Source of the DNA: an uncultured Alphaproteobacteria bacterium | Lineage (GTDB): Bacteria; Pseudomonadota; Alphaproteobacteria; HIMB59; GCA-002718135 | Reading direction: 5' to 3' | Assembly: GCA_902518705.1 (NCBI GenBank) | Contig: CABYHW010000002.1 | Span: 32,777 to 96,776 of the forward strand | DNA length: 64,000 bases | In this document: piece by piece, positions 29,224 to 39,054 of the stretch | How positions within the stretch are numbered: the stretch's first letter is position 1 | How the letters are laid out: each line of letters opens with the position of its first letter | Made by a program: the position numbers and the translations under genes | Notes under the pieces: model-generated | What the model was told of the DNA's origin: nothing | The model's database searches: none | What the model saw: the letters and a program-made list of their open reading frames with translations, nothing else

Positions 29224-30060
29224 ATGACTAACGATAATTCTTTAAATTTTTATTCTATTTTTAAGTGGGTAATAATAATTTCTTTTGTTGTGTATGCAGT
29301 GTTCCCATTTCTTTGGTTGGTGCTTGCTTCTTTAAAAACAAATGCAGAGTTACTTGATAATCCATTCAAGTTACCAAAAGTTTTCCAATTTCAAAACTAT
29401 TCAAATGCAATTCAAGAAGCAGGTTTAATTCAATTAATAATAAATTCTTTAGTGATTAGCACTTGCGCTACTTTTTTAAATATCCTTTTTGCGTCCATGT
29501 GTGCTTTTGCTATAGCCAGACATATTTTTTGGTGGAAAAATGTATTATTTTTAATGATAACAGCTGGTATTTTAGTTCCTTTAAATGCGTTAATTATCCC
29601 ATATTATGCAATTATCAATTTTTTAAATCTTTATGACACAAGGCTTGGTCTAATATTAGTTTACTGTGCAGTTGGATTACCTGTATCTACGTTTATCTTA
29701 ACAGAATTTTTTAAAGGAATTCCAAAAGAAATAGAAGAAGCATCATATTTAGATGGTTGTAATTTTGTCGCTCGCTATTTTAGAATTATGTTGCCTTTAG
29801 CTCTACCTGGGTTAGCCACTGCAGGGACATTTCAGTTCATTTTATGTTGGAATGAATTTATCTACGCAATGCTTTTAACTTCTTCAACTGAAATAAGAAC
29901 AATCCAGTTTGGTATAAGTTATTTTACAAATGAATTTTTCTCTGATTATGTTGGTATGTTTGCAGCAGTCGTAGTTAGTATTTTGCCGAGTATTACGGTG
30001 TTTATACTTTTTCAAGAGAGAGTGATAACTGGCTTAACAGCTGGTTCAGTTAAGGGATAG
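29224..30060 (+). CDS. Sugar ABC transporter permease (CUT1, MalG-like)
   Basis: EEASYLDGCNFVARYFRIMLPLALPGL; RVITGLTAGSVKG. ORF track start 29206; 29224 ATG is likelier. Confidence 0.92.
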   Translation: MTNDNSLNFYSIFKWVIIISFVVYAVFPFLWLVLASLKTNAELLDNPFKLPKVFQFQNYSNAIQEAGLIQLIINSLVISTCATFLNILFASMCAFAIARHIFWWKNVLFLMITAGILVPLNALIIPYYAIINFLNLYDTRLGLILVYCAVGLPVSTFILTEFFKGIPKEIEEASYLDGCNFVARYFRIMLPLALPGLATAGTFQFILCWNEFIYAMLLTSSTEIRTIQFGISYFTNEFFSDYVGMFAAVVVSILPSITVFILFQERVITGLTAGSVKG

Positions 30061-30067
30061 ATATTTT

Positions 30068-31342
30068 TTGAAACATCCAAATATTATAAAGATTATTTGC
30101 CATGATATAGGAAGACACCTGGGTTGTTATGGAGTAAAATCTATCAATTCAAACGCTATAGATACATTAGCAAAAAATGGTATCTTATTTAAAAACTCTT
30201 TTGCAACAAGCCCTGGTTGTAGTCCAAGTAGAGCTGCGATAGCTACTGGGATGTATCCTCACAATACAGGTGTATTGGGTTTAGCACATGCACATTTTGG
30301 TTGGAGTCTTGATAAAAAAATTAATCACATTGCAAAATATTTTTCAAAAAATGGTTACACCTCAATTCTTTTTGGATTACAGCATGTCACTTATCATGAG
30401 AAAACACTTGGTTTTAATAAAATTTTTCCAGAGAGACCAGCTGATCAAGTGCTAAGAAATATTACGAAGATTATTGATAATAAAATTTTTAAGAAACCTT
30501 TTTATGCTGAAGTTAATTTCTTTGAACCGCATCGTCCTTTTGATTATGGAGGTATTAAACCAGATAAATCTAAAGGTGTGTATATCCCAAAATATATACC
30601 AAAAAATATTTATAGCCGAAGAGAATTTGCAGAAATGCAAGGGGCAATTAACAAAATGGATAATACAGTTTTTAAAATAATAAATCTTCTGAAGAAAAAA
30701 AATCTTTATGAAAATACTATTATAGTTTTTACAACAGATCATGGGATCCCATTTCCCAGAGCTAAAGGAACTCTATATGATTCTGGCATTGAAACTTGTC
30801 TTATAATTTCTTATCCAAAATTAAATATAAAAAATAAAAAATTTACTGAATTAATTACTAATATTGACATTCTACCAACTCTTTTAGATTTTGCAAAAAT
30901 TAAAATTCCAAAAGAAATACAAGGTAAAAGTTTTTATCCACTAATATTAAATAAAAAATATTCTGAGAATAATGAAATTTTTGCTGAAAAAACTTATCAT
31001 GATATGTTTGATCCAATGCGGTGTATTCGAAATAAAAATTTCAAATTAATTATAAATTTTGACTCTGATAAAATTATAAGAGTGCCAGGAGATATTATGA
31101 TGGGCGATACATATAAAACTATGTTGCGGCAAATTATTAATATTCGAGAACGTTATGAATTATACGATATAAATAGAGATAAATTTGAAAAAAAAAATTT
31201 AGCTAATAATAAAAAATATAAAAGTATTAAGCGTGAACTTTTGAGAAAAATTGTAAGATGGATGAAAAAAACTAAAGACCCATTATTGAAAAAGCAAATA
31301 CAATCACCTTTTTTTCTTGATACACTAAAGCAACTAAAATAG
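30068..31342 (+). CDS. Type-I sulfatase (heparan N-sulfatase/sulfamidase-like), cytoplasmic, TTG start
   Basis: ICHDIGRHLGCYG; SPGCSPSRAAIATGMYPHNTGVLGL (FGly motif CSPSR at 30218-30232); FTTDHGIPFPRAKGTLYDSG. No signal peptide. Confidence 0.9.
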   Translation: MKHPNIIKIICHDIGRHLGCYGVKSINSNAIDTLAKNGILFKNSFATSPGCSPSRAAIATGMYPHNTGVLGLAHAHFGWSLDKKINHIAKYFSKNGYTSILFGLQHVTYHEKTLGFNKIFPERPADQVLRNITKIIDNKIFKKPFYAEVNFFEPHRPFDYGGIKPDKSKGVYIPKYIPKNIYSRREFAEMQGAINKMDNTVFKIINLLKKKNLYENTIIVFTTDHGIPFPRAKGTLYDSGIETCLIISYPKLNIKNKKFTELITNIDILPTLLDFAKIKIPKEIQGKSFYPLILNKKYSENNEIFAEKTYHDMFDPMRCIRNKNFKLIINFDSDKIIRVPGDIMMGDTYKTMLRQIINIRERYELYDINRDKFEKKNLANNKKYKSIKRELLRKIVRWMKKTKDPLLKKQIQSPFFLDTLKQLK

Positions 31343-31353
31343 ACTTTTAAAAT

Positions 31354-32046
31354 ATGAAATCATTTGTAAATAAAAAAATATTTATAGAATCAAATGAATA
31401 TACTTATAGAGTTGAACATTTAACACTTGAGGGTACATGTTCAACGGATCATGGCCCAAGAAATGTCAAAATTAAAAATTTGTTAGTTGATAAATATCCA
31501 GTAACTAATCAACAATATTATTTTTTTTTAAAAAAAACTGGTTATCAGCCAAGAGATTCTCAAAGATTTTTAGAGCACAAACCAAATAAAAAAATATTCA
31601 ACCTACCAGTTGTATTTGTTTCTCAAAATGATGCAATTGCATATGCTAAATGGGTAGGTGGACGACTTCCAACTGATGAAGAATGGCAATATATTGCGGC
31701 TGGCCCAAAATATCTAGACTGGCCATGGGGGAACAAGTTTAATCCTTTATTATGTAATCACGATGGCAATAAGCTTGTACCCGTTAACACACATAGAAAA
31801 GGAGAAAGTTGGTGTGGTTGCGTAGATATGGCTGGAAATTGTTGGGAGTGGACTGCTGGTATTCATGATGATGGCAATCACCAATTTGCTTTGTTAAGAG
31901 GTGGAAGTTATTTCTATGCACACGATCATTGGCACGTTGGAGGAGGTGCGAGAAAAAATAATTATCATTGGAAATTACAAATATTAAATGAAGGAATTAA
32001 CAGAGCCGCTACTCTGGGCTTTCGATGTGTCTATGATGCAAAATAA
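31354..32046 (+). CDS. Formylglycine-generating enzyme (FGE/SUMF1-like, sulfatase-modifying)
   Basis: YPVTNQQYYFFLKKTGY, WVGGRLPTDEEWQYIA, WPWGNKF, GCVDMAGNCWEWT, LLRGGSYF, LGFRCVYD. Confidence 0.88.
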   Translation: MKSFVNKKIFIESNEYTYRVEHLTLEGTCSTDHGPRNVKIKNLLVDKYPVTNQQYYFFLKKTGYQPRDSQRFLEHKPNKKIFNLPVVFVSQNDAIAYAKWVGGRLPTDEEWQYIAAGPKYLDWPWGNKFNPLLCNHDGNKLVPVNTHRKGESWCGCVDMAGNCWEWTAGIHDDGNHQFALLRGGSYFYAHDHWHVGGGARKNNYHWKLQILNEGINRAATLGFRCVYDAK

Positions 32047-33844
32047 ATTTACAGATAAAAAAAAATCTATAGATTTTACATTAGGTAATTTAAATTTATC
32101 TATAGATTTAAATAAAAACATTTTCTTAAAAAAATTAAATTTTATAAAAAATATTAACAACGAACTCTTTATTATTCGAGTTGAAAATAAGTTAATTCCA
32201 AAAAATAAGTATAAAATAGAAAAAGTCTTTAAAAATACCGATGTTAACTTAACTGTCATATCAATAGATTTTTCACAGAATTTTGAAAATGATTTCTTTA
32301 AAGGAAGAATATCTTTTGTTCAGAAGAAAAAAAATATTATTGATTTTATTTTTCAATTATCTGCTAGATGGCATAAAGATATTCCTAAGAAAGTACTCCT
32401 AAAATTTCCTTTTATAATAAATCTCCATAAAAATAAAAATTTCTTAAAACCAGGTGATATTTTTGATGGAAAAAAAAGAATTAAAAAAGGTGTTTGGAAT
32501 TTACACGAATACCCACCCTCAATTATATCTGATAATTTAGGAATTGAAACTTTAGGGTTTGAATTTTACGATCAATTTCCCTGGCAGGCGAATTATAATC
32601 TTGGAATGAGTGAAGCTATATCGAGTGAAAATTTTGAAAAGTTTGAAACTGAGGTTCAATTAACACAGGAATTAACAGATATTATTCTAATGAAAATTTA
32701 TACAAGCTCTAAAGGAAGAGAAAAAATTTTTAGCCTTTGGAAAGAAAATACCAGAAAAAGATACGATCTAAGAAAATACCGCGATAGTAACAATAGATGG
32801 ATAAAAAAAAATTATCTACAGCATTTTATGTTTGCTTATGGAGAAGAGGCATTTGATTATAAAAAAATTCAATTCAAAATTAATAAAATTATCAAAGAAG
32901 GAAAGCAATTTGGAGGTTATGATTCAATTTTATTTTGGCATCAATATCCCAGATTGGGTTTAGATGAAAGTAATCAATGGCAATTATATAAATATTTACC
33001 AAAAAATTATAAAACTATTAAAAAAATTGTTGATATATGTCATTCACATAATATTAAATTTTTTATTCCTTTTAAACCATGGGACATTAGATCAAATGAA
33101 AGTTTAGATAGCCACGCTAAATCTTTAGAAAAATTTATTAAAGAAACAAATATTGATGGTTTTTTTCTTGATACAATGTCATCTTTACCTGAGTCATTTT
33201 TAAAAATTCAAAAAAAATTTCCCTCATTTGAATTTTGTTCAGAAGGCACACCAAGAGAACAAAGGCAAATTGAAACCTTAACAAGTTCATGGGATCAAAT
33301 TGGTGATATCAGAAGAAATTTTAAAGTAGATATTAATTCAAATTTCTTTCGTTTTCTTTTTCCAGAACACCCTCTTAATCTTGTTTCTCGATGGAGTGTT
33401 GGATCTGACAAGGACGCATTAATTAAAAGAGCAGCTTTTAATGGAATGGGAATGGTTATTTGGCAAGATATTTTTGGTTGCTGGCTTCCATTTAGTATCG
33501 AGCAAAAAAAGAAGATAAAGTCTTTAAAAAATATCCTTAAAAAATATCATAAATATTTTTATGGAGATAATTCAATTCCATTAATAAAAACTTTATCAAA
33601 AAAAATTATTTGTAATGAATTCTCAAATTCACAAGGAAAACAAAAAATTTATTCCATTTATAATTTTGGTTCAAATAAAATTAATGGCAGAATTTTAAAA
33701 CTTCCTTTAGCAGTAATGGAATTTAAACAAATTTATGGAAAAAAAGTAAATATCCAAATAGAAAAAAAACAAAATACTTTTTATTTGTTGGCAAATCTTG
33801 ATGCAAATGATGTAATTCTAGTTAATATCAAATTTAAAATTTGA
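32033..33844 (+). CDS. Glycoside hydrolase-like TIM-barrel protein (family uncertain, GH31/GH36-clan-like)
   Basis: NIDGFFLDT (possible nucleophile Asp), FEFCSEG, SHNIKFFIPFKPWDI; overlaps the FGE stop. ORF track start 31988 is probably too early. Confidence 0.5.
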   Translation: MMQNKFTDKKKSIDFTLGNLNLSIDLNKNIFLKKLNFIKNINNELFIIRVENKLIPKNKYKIEKVFKNTDVNLTVISIDFSQNFENDFFKGRISFVQKKKNIIDFIFQLSARWHKDIPKKVLLKFPFIINLHKNKNFLKPGDIFDGKKRIKKGVWNLHEYPPSIISDNLGIETLGFEFYDQFPWQANYNLGMSEAISSENFEKFETEVQLTQELTDIILMKIYTSSKGREKIFSLWKENTRKRYDLRKYRDSNNRWIKKNYLQHFMFAYGEEAFDYKKIQFKINKIIKEGKQFGGYDSILFWHQYPRLGLDESNQWQLYKYLPKNYKTIKKIVDICHSHNIKFFIPFKPWDIRSNESLDSHAKSLEKFIKETNIDGFFLDTMSSLPESFLKIQKKFPSFEFCSEGTPREQRQIETLTSSWDQIGDIRRNFKVDINSNFFRFLFPEHPLNLVSRWSVGSDKDALIKRAAFNGMGMVIWQDIFGCWLPFSIEQKKKIKSLKNILKKYHKYFYGDNSIPLIKTLSKKIICNEFSNSQGKQKIYSIYNFGSNKINGRILKLPLAVMEFKQIYGKKVNIQIEKKQNTFYLLANLDANDVILVNIKFKI

Positions 33845-33850
33845 TAAGTA

Positions 33851-35035
33851 TTAACTTACTGCTTTTATAATACCTCTCAATTCCGATAGCCCCATCATTC
33901 TTCCTATTGCTGTATAACCAGGATTAATAGATTTCTTAAATTGATCATCTAGTAAGCAATGTCCATGATCTGGTCTCATTGGAATTTCAACTTTTTTATT
34001 TTTACTTCTTCTTTTTTCTTCTTTTAAAATTAGTTTTATTAATTTAACAAAATCAACATCTCCACTTAGATGATTTGTTTCATAAAAGCTTTTTTTGTCT
34101 TTATCAATTTTTACGTTTCTTAGGTGAATAAAATTTATTTTCTTTTTGAACGTATCAAAAATTTTATAAATATTATTATTAATGTTTGATGCTAGAGAAC
34201 CTGAGCAAAACGCCATACCATTTGATAATGAATCGTATGAATCTAAAATAAACTTATAATCCTTTAAATTTGAGACAATTTTAGGTATTCCAAAAAGTGC
34301 GACTGGTGGATCATCTGGATGAAGGGTCATATTTACTTTACATTCCTCAGCAACAGGTACGATTTCTTTTACAAAATCAATTAAATTTTCTTGCAATTCT
34401 TTTTTTTGATAATTTCTGTAAGCGTAGATCATATTTTTAAATTCATTTATAGAATATTTTTTTTCAGATGCCGGTAAACCACCCATTACTGCAATTTTCA
34501 AATTTTCAATATCTTTTTTATTCATTTTCTTAAATGTTTTTTCTGCATTTTTAATTTCTTTAGATGAATATCTAGAATCAACATCATTTAATTTTAAAAT
34601 AAAAGTTTCAAATATAATTATATGTTGATAATTAAATTTTAAAGCCAAACCATCTGTTGGCAGTTGAAAATCTAATTGAGTTCTTGTCCAATCTACTATT
34701 GGCATAAAATTATAACAAATTGTTTGTATATTATTTTTAGAAACATTTAATATTGTATCTTTGTAATTATCAATGAATTTTCTAAAATTTTTATGTCTTA
34801 ATTTAATGTCATTATGAACTGGAATACTTTCAACTACATTCCATTTTAAATTAACATTATTGGAATTATTATGCTTGTTAATAAAATCAATTCTCTTCTT
34901 CACATCATTTTTAGACCATTTTTCACCATACGGTATTTGATGCAATGAAGTTACTATATATTCAGCATTTGATTGTCTTATATCTGATAAAGTAACTGGA
35001 TCAGTAGGCCCATACCATCTAAAAGAATTTTGCAT
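33851..35035 (-). CDS. uxuA: Mannonate dehydratase
   Basis: MQNSFRWYGPTDPVTLSDIRQSNAEYIVTSLHQIPYGEKW, MTLHPDDPPVALFGIPKI, MRPDHGHCLLDDQ. Confidence 0.95.
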   Translation of the reverse strand: MQNSFRWYGPTDPVTLSDIRQSNAEYIVTSLHQIPYGEKWSKNDVKKRIDFINKHNNSNNVNLKWNVVESIPVHNDIKLRHKNFRKFIDNYKDTILNVSKNNIQTICYNFMPIVDWTRTQLDFQLPTDGLALKFNYQHIIIFETFILKLNDVDSRYSSKEIKNAEKTFKKMNKKDIENLKIAVMGGLPASEKKYSINEFKNMIYAYRNYQKKELQENLIDFVKEIVPVAEECKVNMTLHPDDPPVALFGIPKIVSNLKDYKFILDSYDSLSNGMAFCSGSLASNINNNIYKIFDTFKKKINFIHLRNVKIDKDKKSFYETNHLSGDVDFVKLIKLILKEEKRRSKNKKVEIPMRPDHGHCLLDDQFKKSINPGYTAIGRMMGLSELRGIIKAVS

Positions 35036-35085
35036 AAGACTTTTATATCTGATAAATTTATATTTAAAATAATTTCTTTGAAACT

Positions 35086-36090
35086 ATGAAAAAAAGAAAC
35101 CTTGGTAATACTGATATTAAACTTACATCAATTGGATTTGGTGGAGCCCCTCTTGGAAACTTATTTGAAGAACTTAAAGAAACTGACTGTTTTGATATTG
35201 TTAAAAAATCTTATGAAATGAATATAAATCTTTTTGATACCTCACCTTTATATGGATATGGCCTAAGTGAGCATAGGATTGGAAATTTTTTAAAAACAAT
35301 TGATCCAAATAAATACTATATTTCAACAAAGGTAGGTAGATACCTTACCCCAGAAAGAAATTATTATAAGGAGGGAAAATTTAAAGGTCATATAAATTTT
35401 ATTCCACATGTTGATTATTCATATGATGGCGTTATGAGATCATTTGATCAATCGATACACAGATTAGCAGTACCAGAAATTGATATTTGTTTGATTCATG
35501 ATGTAGATAGATACACTTTCGGTAACGAAGTAGATCATTATTTTAAAATTGCAATGAGTGGCGCATATAAAGCATTAAATGATCTTAAAGAACAAAAAGT
35601 TATTAAAGCAATTGGAGTAGGATTAAATGATGCTGATATTTGTACAAGATTTGCAAACGAAGGTGATTTTGATTGTATGCTTCTTGCAGGAAGATATACA
35701 CTATTAGATCAAACTGCACTTGATGAATTTTTTCCAATTGCAAAAAAAAATAATATAGGAGTAATTTTAGGTGGTGTTTTTAACTCAGGAATTTTAGCAA
35801 AAGGTATTGGTGATCAAATAACTTATAGGTATGATAAAATACCAATTGATATAAAAGAAAAATATCGAAGTATATCTAAAATTTGTTTACAATACGATGT
35901 TCCTGTACCTGCTGCAGCACTCCAATTTTCGTACTCTAATAAATTAATATCATCTATGATATTAGGCATTGATAGAATTGAACAAATTCAACAGAACTTA
36001 GAAAATTTAAATTATCCTATACCAAAAGAATTATGGGATAATTTAAAAAAAGAAAAACTTCTTGATGAGAGAAGTATGATCGATGTATAG
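35086..36090 (+). CDS. Aldo/keto reductase (D-threo-aldose 1-dehydrogenase-like)
   Basis: RNLGNTDIKLTSIGFGGAPLGNLFE, NLFDTSPLYGYGLSEHRIG, STKVGRYL, DICLIHDVDR. Confidence 0.9.
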   Translation: MKKRNLGNTDIKLTSIGFGGAPLGNLFEELKETDCFDIVKKSYEMNINLFDTSPLYGYGLSEHRIGNFLKTIDPNKYYISTKVGRYLTPERNYYKEGKFKGHINFIPHVDYSYDGVMRSFDQSIHRLAVPEIDICLIHDVDRYTFGNEVDHYFKIAMSGAYKALNDLKEQKVIKAIGVGLNDADICTRFANEGDFDCMLLAGRYTLLDQTALDEFFPIAKKNNIGVILGGVFNSGILAKGIGDQITYRYDKIPIDIKEKYRSISKICLQYDVPVPAAALQFSYSNKLISSMILGIDRIEQIQQNLENLNYPIPKELWDNLKKEKLLDERSMIDV

Positions 36091-36107
36091 TAAATTAATT
36101 CTATAAA

Positions 36108-37046
36108 TTAATTTACCTTAGTCATAGTACAAAGCATTTCAAATGCAATTGTTGCTCCAACAAGTGAAGTCATATTATTTAAATCAAATGGTGGCGATAC
36201 TTCTACAACATCACCGCCAACAAAATTTAATTTATTTAGAGCTCTAATAATTGTTTGCGCTTCTCTCACATTAAAACCACCAACTTCTGGAGTACCAGTT
36301 CCTGGTGCAAAAGTAGGATCAATGCCATCTATATCAAAAGTAAAATAAGTATCCGTGTCACCTAAAACGGTATAGATTTTTTCAACACATTTACTAAAGC
36401 CCATTTCATAATATTCATCTATAGAAATGATAGTTACTCCCTGTTCTCTAGCCCATGTTAAATCATTTGGATCGTATAATGCACCCCTAACACCTAGTAT
36501 TACATATTTTTCTGGATCAATAAGATTTTCTTCAATAGCTCGTCTAAAAGGTGTGCCGTGAGTATATTTAAATCCTCCAAAATATGTATCCCAAGTATCA
36601 GAATGAGAATCAAACTGAAATAAACCTATTGGTTTTTCTTTCGCAATAGCTCTTAAAATAGGAAGGGAAACTAAATGATCACCTCCTATTGATAATGGAA
36701 GTGTTTTAGATGCAATAATATTTGCATAAAATTTTTCGATTTTTTCTAAACTATCTTGAAGATCTGCTGGGTTTACGGGACAATCACCAATATCTGCAAT
36801 ATTAAATTTATCATAAGGACTCTTAAGTGAAACAGGGTGATAAAGCCTTACAAGTGATGATGCATTTCTAATTTCTCTTGGCCCATGTCTAGCTCCAGGT
36901 CTATTAGTAGTTCCTCCATCCCATGGTACACCTGCAATACAGTAGTCTAATTTATTTAAATCTTTCACAACAGGTAAACGAAAAAAAGTAGCAACATCAG
37001 CAAAGCGAGGAGTTTCCATACTAGATAGAGGTTTAATTTGAGTCAT
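36108..37046 (-). CDS. Agmatinase/ureohydrolase family
   Basis: GGDHLVSLPILRA, FDSHSDTWD, FDIDGIDPTFAPGTGTPEVGG metal-ligand motifs. Confidence 0.92.
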   Translation of the reverse strand: MTQIKPLSSMETPRFADVATFFRLPVVKDLNKLDYCIAGVPWDGGTTNRPGARHGPREIRNASSLVRLYHPVSLKSPYDKFNIADIGDCPVNPADLQDSLEKIEKFYANIIASKTLPLSIGGDHLVSLPILRAIAKEKPIGLFQFDSHSDTWDTYFGGFKYTHGTPFRRAIEENLIDPEKYVILGVRGALYDPNDLTWAREQGVTIISIDEYYEMGFSKCVEKIYTVLGDTDTYFTFDIDGIDPTFAPGTGTPEVGGFNVREAQTIIRALNKLNFVGGDVVEVSPPFDLNNMTSLVGATIAFEMLCTMTKVN

Positions 37047-37094
37047 AAAAGTATCTTATGGTATATAGAATTGGATTATACAAGACAAATTAGT

Positions 37095-37637
37095 ATGGAT
37101 TATAGCAAATTTCCTAAACCGCAAAATGATGGAAAAGCTGATCATCTTTTAAATAAGTTTTTGCCGGATATTTCTCTTAAAAATCAACAGGGTAATCTAT
37201 TAAAAATAAAAAGATCTGACACTTTTCGTTTAATTTTATATTTTTATCCTATGACAGGTAATCCAAATGAAAGTTTACCTAAAAATTGGAATCAAACTCC
37301 AGGAGCCATTGGCTGTACTGTGGAGACCTGTAGTTTTAGAGATAATTATGAAGAATTAATCAAACTTAATGCGCTACCTATAGGAATATCAACTCAAACA
37401 ATAGATTATATTAGGGAAATGACAGATAGATTAGTAATTCCTTATGATGTTTTAAGTGATTCAGAAAATATTTTGCTCAATTCATTAAAAATGCCACATT
37501 TTGAAATTGAAAACAAAATTTATTTTAAAAGATCAACTCTTATTGTGGAAAAAAATATTGTTAAAAAAGTATTCTACCCTATTTTTCCTCCTAACAAACA
37601 TATAAATGAAGTTCTACAATGGCTAAAAGAAAACTAA
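37095..37637 (+). CDS. Peroxiredoxin (AhpC/TSA-like)
   Basis: Thioredoxin-fold: LILYFYPMTGNP, GAIGCTVETCSFRDNYEEL. ORF track start 37038 overlaps the divergent gene; 37095 ATG is likelier. Confidence 0.75.
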   Translation: MDYSKFPKPQNDGKADHLLNKFLPDISLKNQQGNLLKIKRSDTFRLILYFYPMTGNPNESLPKNWNQTPGAIGCTVETCSFRDNYEELIKLNALPIGISTQTIDYIREMTDRLVIPYDVLSDSENILLNSLKMPHFEIENKIYFKRSTLIVEKNIVKKVFYPIFPPNKHINEVLQWLKEN

Positions 37638-37954
37638 CTATTTTTTTATTTTCTGTATTTCTGTTCGTTTCTAACCATTCAATAGCTAATCCAAATATAG
37701 ATCAATGGCTAGAGTCAGAGAAATCTTATAAAGATCTTATTAATGAAGGATTTGAAGTTAAAAGCTACGCTATAAGTGACATAGAGGTTGGAAATGATTT
37801 AACAATAATCTTATTTGTTACAGTTCTCCAAAAAGACAACGAAGTATATGAGTGTCAGGAATATCAAACTATAGATAAAAATGTTGAGACTTTAGATATG
37901 AACTTAATATGTAAAGAATTGGTTCAACCTTATGAAAGAGGTATAGGAACTTAA
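37619..37954 (+). CDS. Small secreted protein, function unknown
   Basis: N-terminal signal peptide KLTIFLFSVFLFVSNHSIA; overlaps the upstream CDS. Confidence 0.6.
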   Translation: MAKRKLTIFLFSVFLFVSNHSIANPNIDQWLESEKSYKDLINEGFEVKSYAISDIEVGNDLTIILFVTVLQKDNEVYECQEYQTIDKNVETLDMNLICKELVQPYERGIGT

Positions 37955-38532
37955 GACAGTTCAATATTTAAAAAAAACCATTGTAATGCTATTAGTGTAA
38001 GTCCATTTAAAATTTCTCTTTTATTCATCTTTGTTTTTACCTCATCAAAACTATAACTTTTAACTAATATGTCCTCATTTTCATTCTCTAGACCCCTTAT
38101 AATTTCTTTATCTGGAGCAATTACCTCGCCTAAAAAAAGATTGTAAAAAGATTCGGATGATCCTGGAGCAGGAAAGTAACCTTGTATAGATGTAAGGTTG
38201 CTTATTTCACATCCAGTTTCTTCCAAGCATTCTCTTTTTGCGGTATCTTCTGGAGTTTCACCAGAGTCAATTATTCCAGCAACTATTTCATCTAGATAAT
38301 TTTGATTATCTCTAGAAATTGTCCCTGGTCTGAACTGTTGAATTAAAACGATTTTTTTATTTATAGGGTCATATGGTAAGACTGCAGATACTTGTGCACC
38401 ACCAAATAACTCCCTTTTTATTTCATTACTCCAATTTCCATCATATTTTTTGTATTTAAGAGTAACTTCATTCATTTTAAAGAAACCGTCGTGAATATTC
38501 TTTTTATCTAAAATTTTAAAATTTGGACTCAT
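37951..38532 (-). CDS. NUDIX hydrolase (ADP-ribose pyrophosphatase-like)
   Basis: Nudix box GIIDSGETPEDTAKRECLEETGCE. Confidence 0.92.
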   Translation of the reverse strand: MSPNFKILDKKNIHDGFFKMNEVTLKYKKYDGNWSNEIKRELFGGAQVSAVLPYDPINKKIVLIQQFRPGTISRDNQNYLDEIVAGIIDSGETPEDTAKRECLEETGCEISNLTSIQGYFPAPGSSESFYNLFLGEVIAPDKEIIRGLENENEDILVKSYSFDEVKTKMNKREILNGLTLIALQWFFLNIELS

Positions 38533-38572
38533 ATAAATTGATATATTTTATATTACATATATATTTATATTT

Positions 38573-39034
38573 ATGGAAAAAGCATTATTTGGTGCAGGTT
38601 GTTTCTGGGGTGTGGAAGAAACATTTTGTAAAACTCCTGGTGTAATAAATACCTTAGTTGGTTATTCTGGAGGCGATACTATTAACCCTTCTTATGAAAG
38701 TGTTTGCCAAGGAAATACAAATCATACCGAGGTTGTTTTAGTTGAATTTGATAATTCTAAAATATCTTATGAAGATCTTTTGATGGTTTTCTGGAAGTGT
38801 CATGATCCTACCACTTTAAATAGACAAGGTCCCGACATTGGAACACAATATAGATCAGCGATATATTATTATAACGAAGATCAAAAAAATAAATCAATTC
38901 ATTCTAAAAATGAACATGCTAAAAGTGCTGGATTAAATATTGTTACTGAAATATCAGAAGCCAAGGAATTCTATAAAGCTGAAGAATATCATCAAAAATA
39001 TATCCAAAAAACAGGTTTACACTGCGCTATATAG
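38573..39034 (+). CDS. msrA: Peptide methionine sulfoxide reductase A
   Basis: GAGCFWGVEETF, GYSGGDTINPSYESVCQGNTNHTEVV, DIGTQYRSAIYY. Confidence 0.96.
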   Translation: MEKALFGAGCFWGVEETFCKTPGVINTLVGYSGGDTINPSYESVCQGNTNHTEVVLVEFDNSKISYEDLLMVFWKCHDPTTLNRQGPDIGTQYRSAIYYYNEDQKNKSIHSKNEHAKSAGLNIVTEISEAKEFYKAEEYHQKYIQKTGLHCAI

Positions 39035-39054
39035 ATTAATTCTTTAGGGAACTG

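Noticed and set aside
31984-32259. 91 aa minus-strand ORF at FGE/glycosidase junction
   Set aside because: Antisense to two confident reading frames; AT-rich composition explains it.
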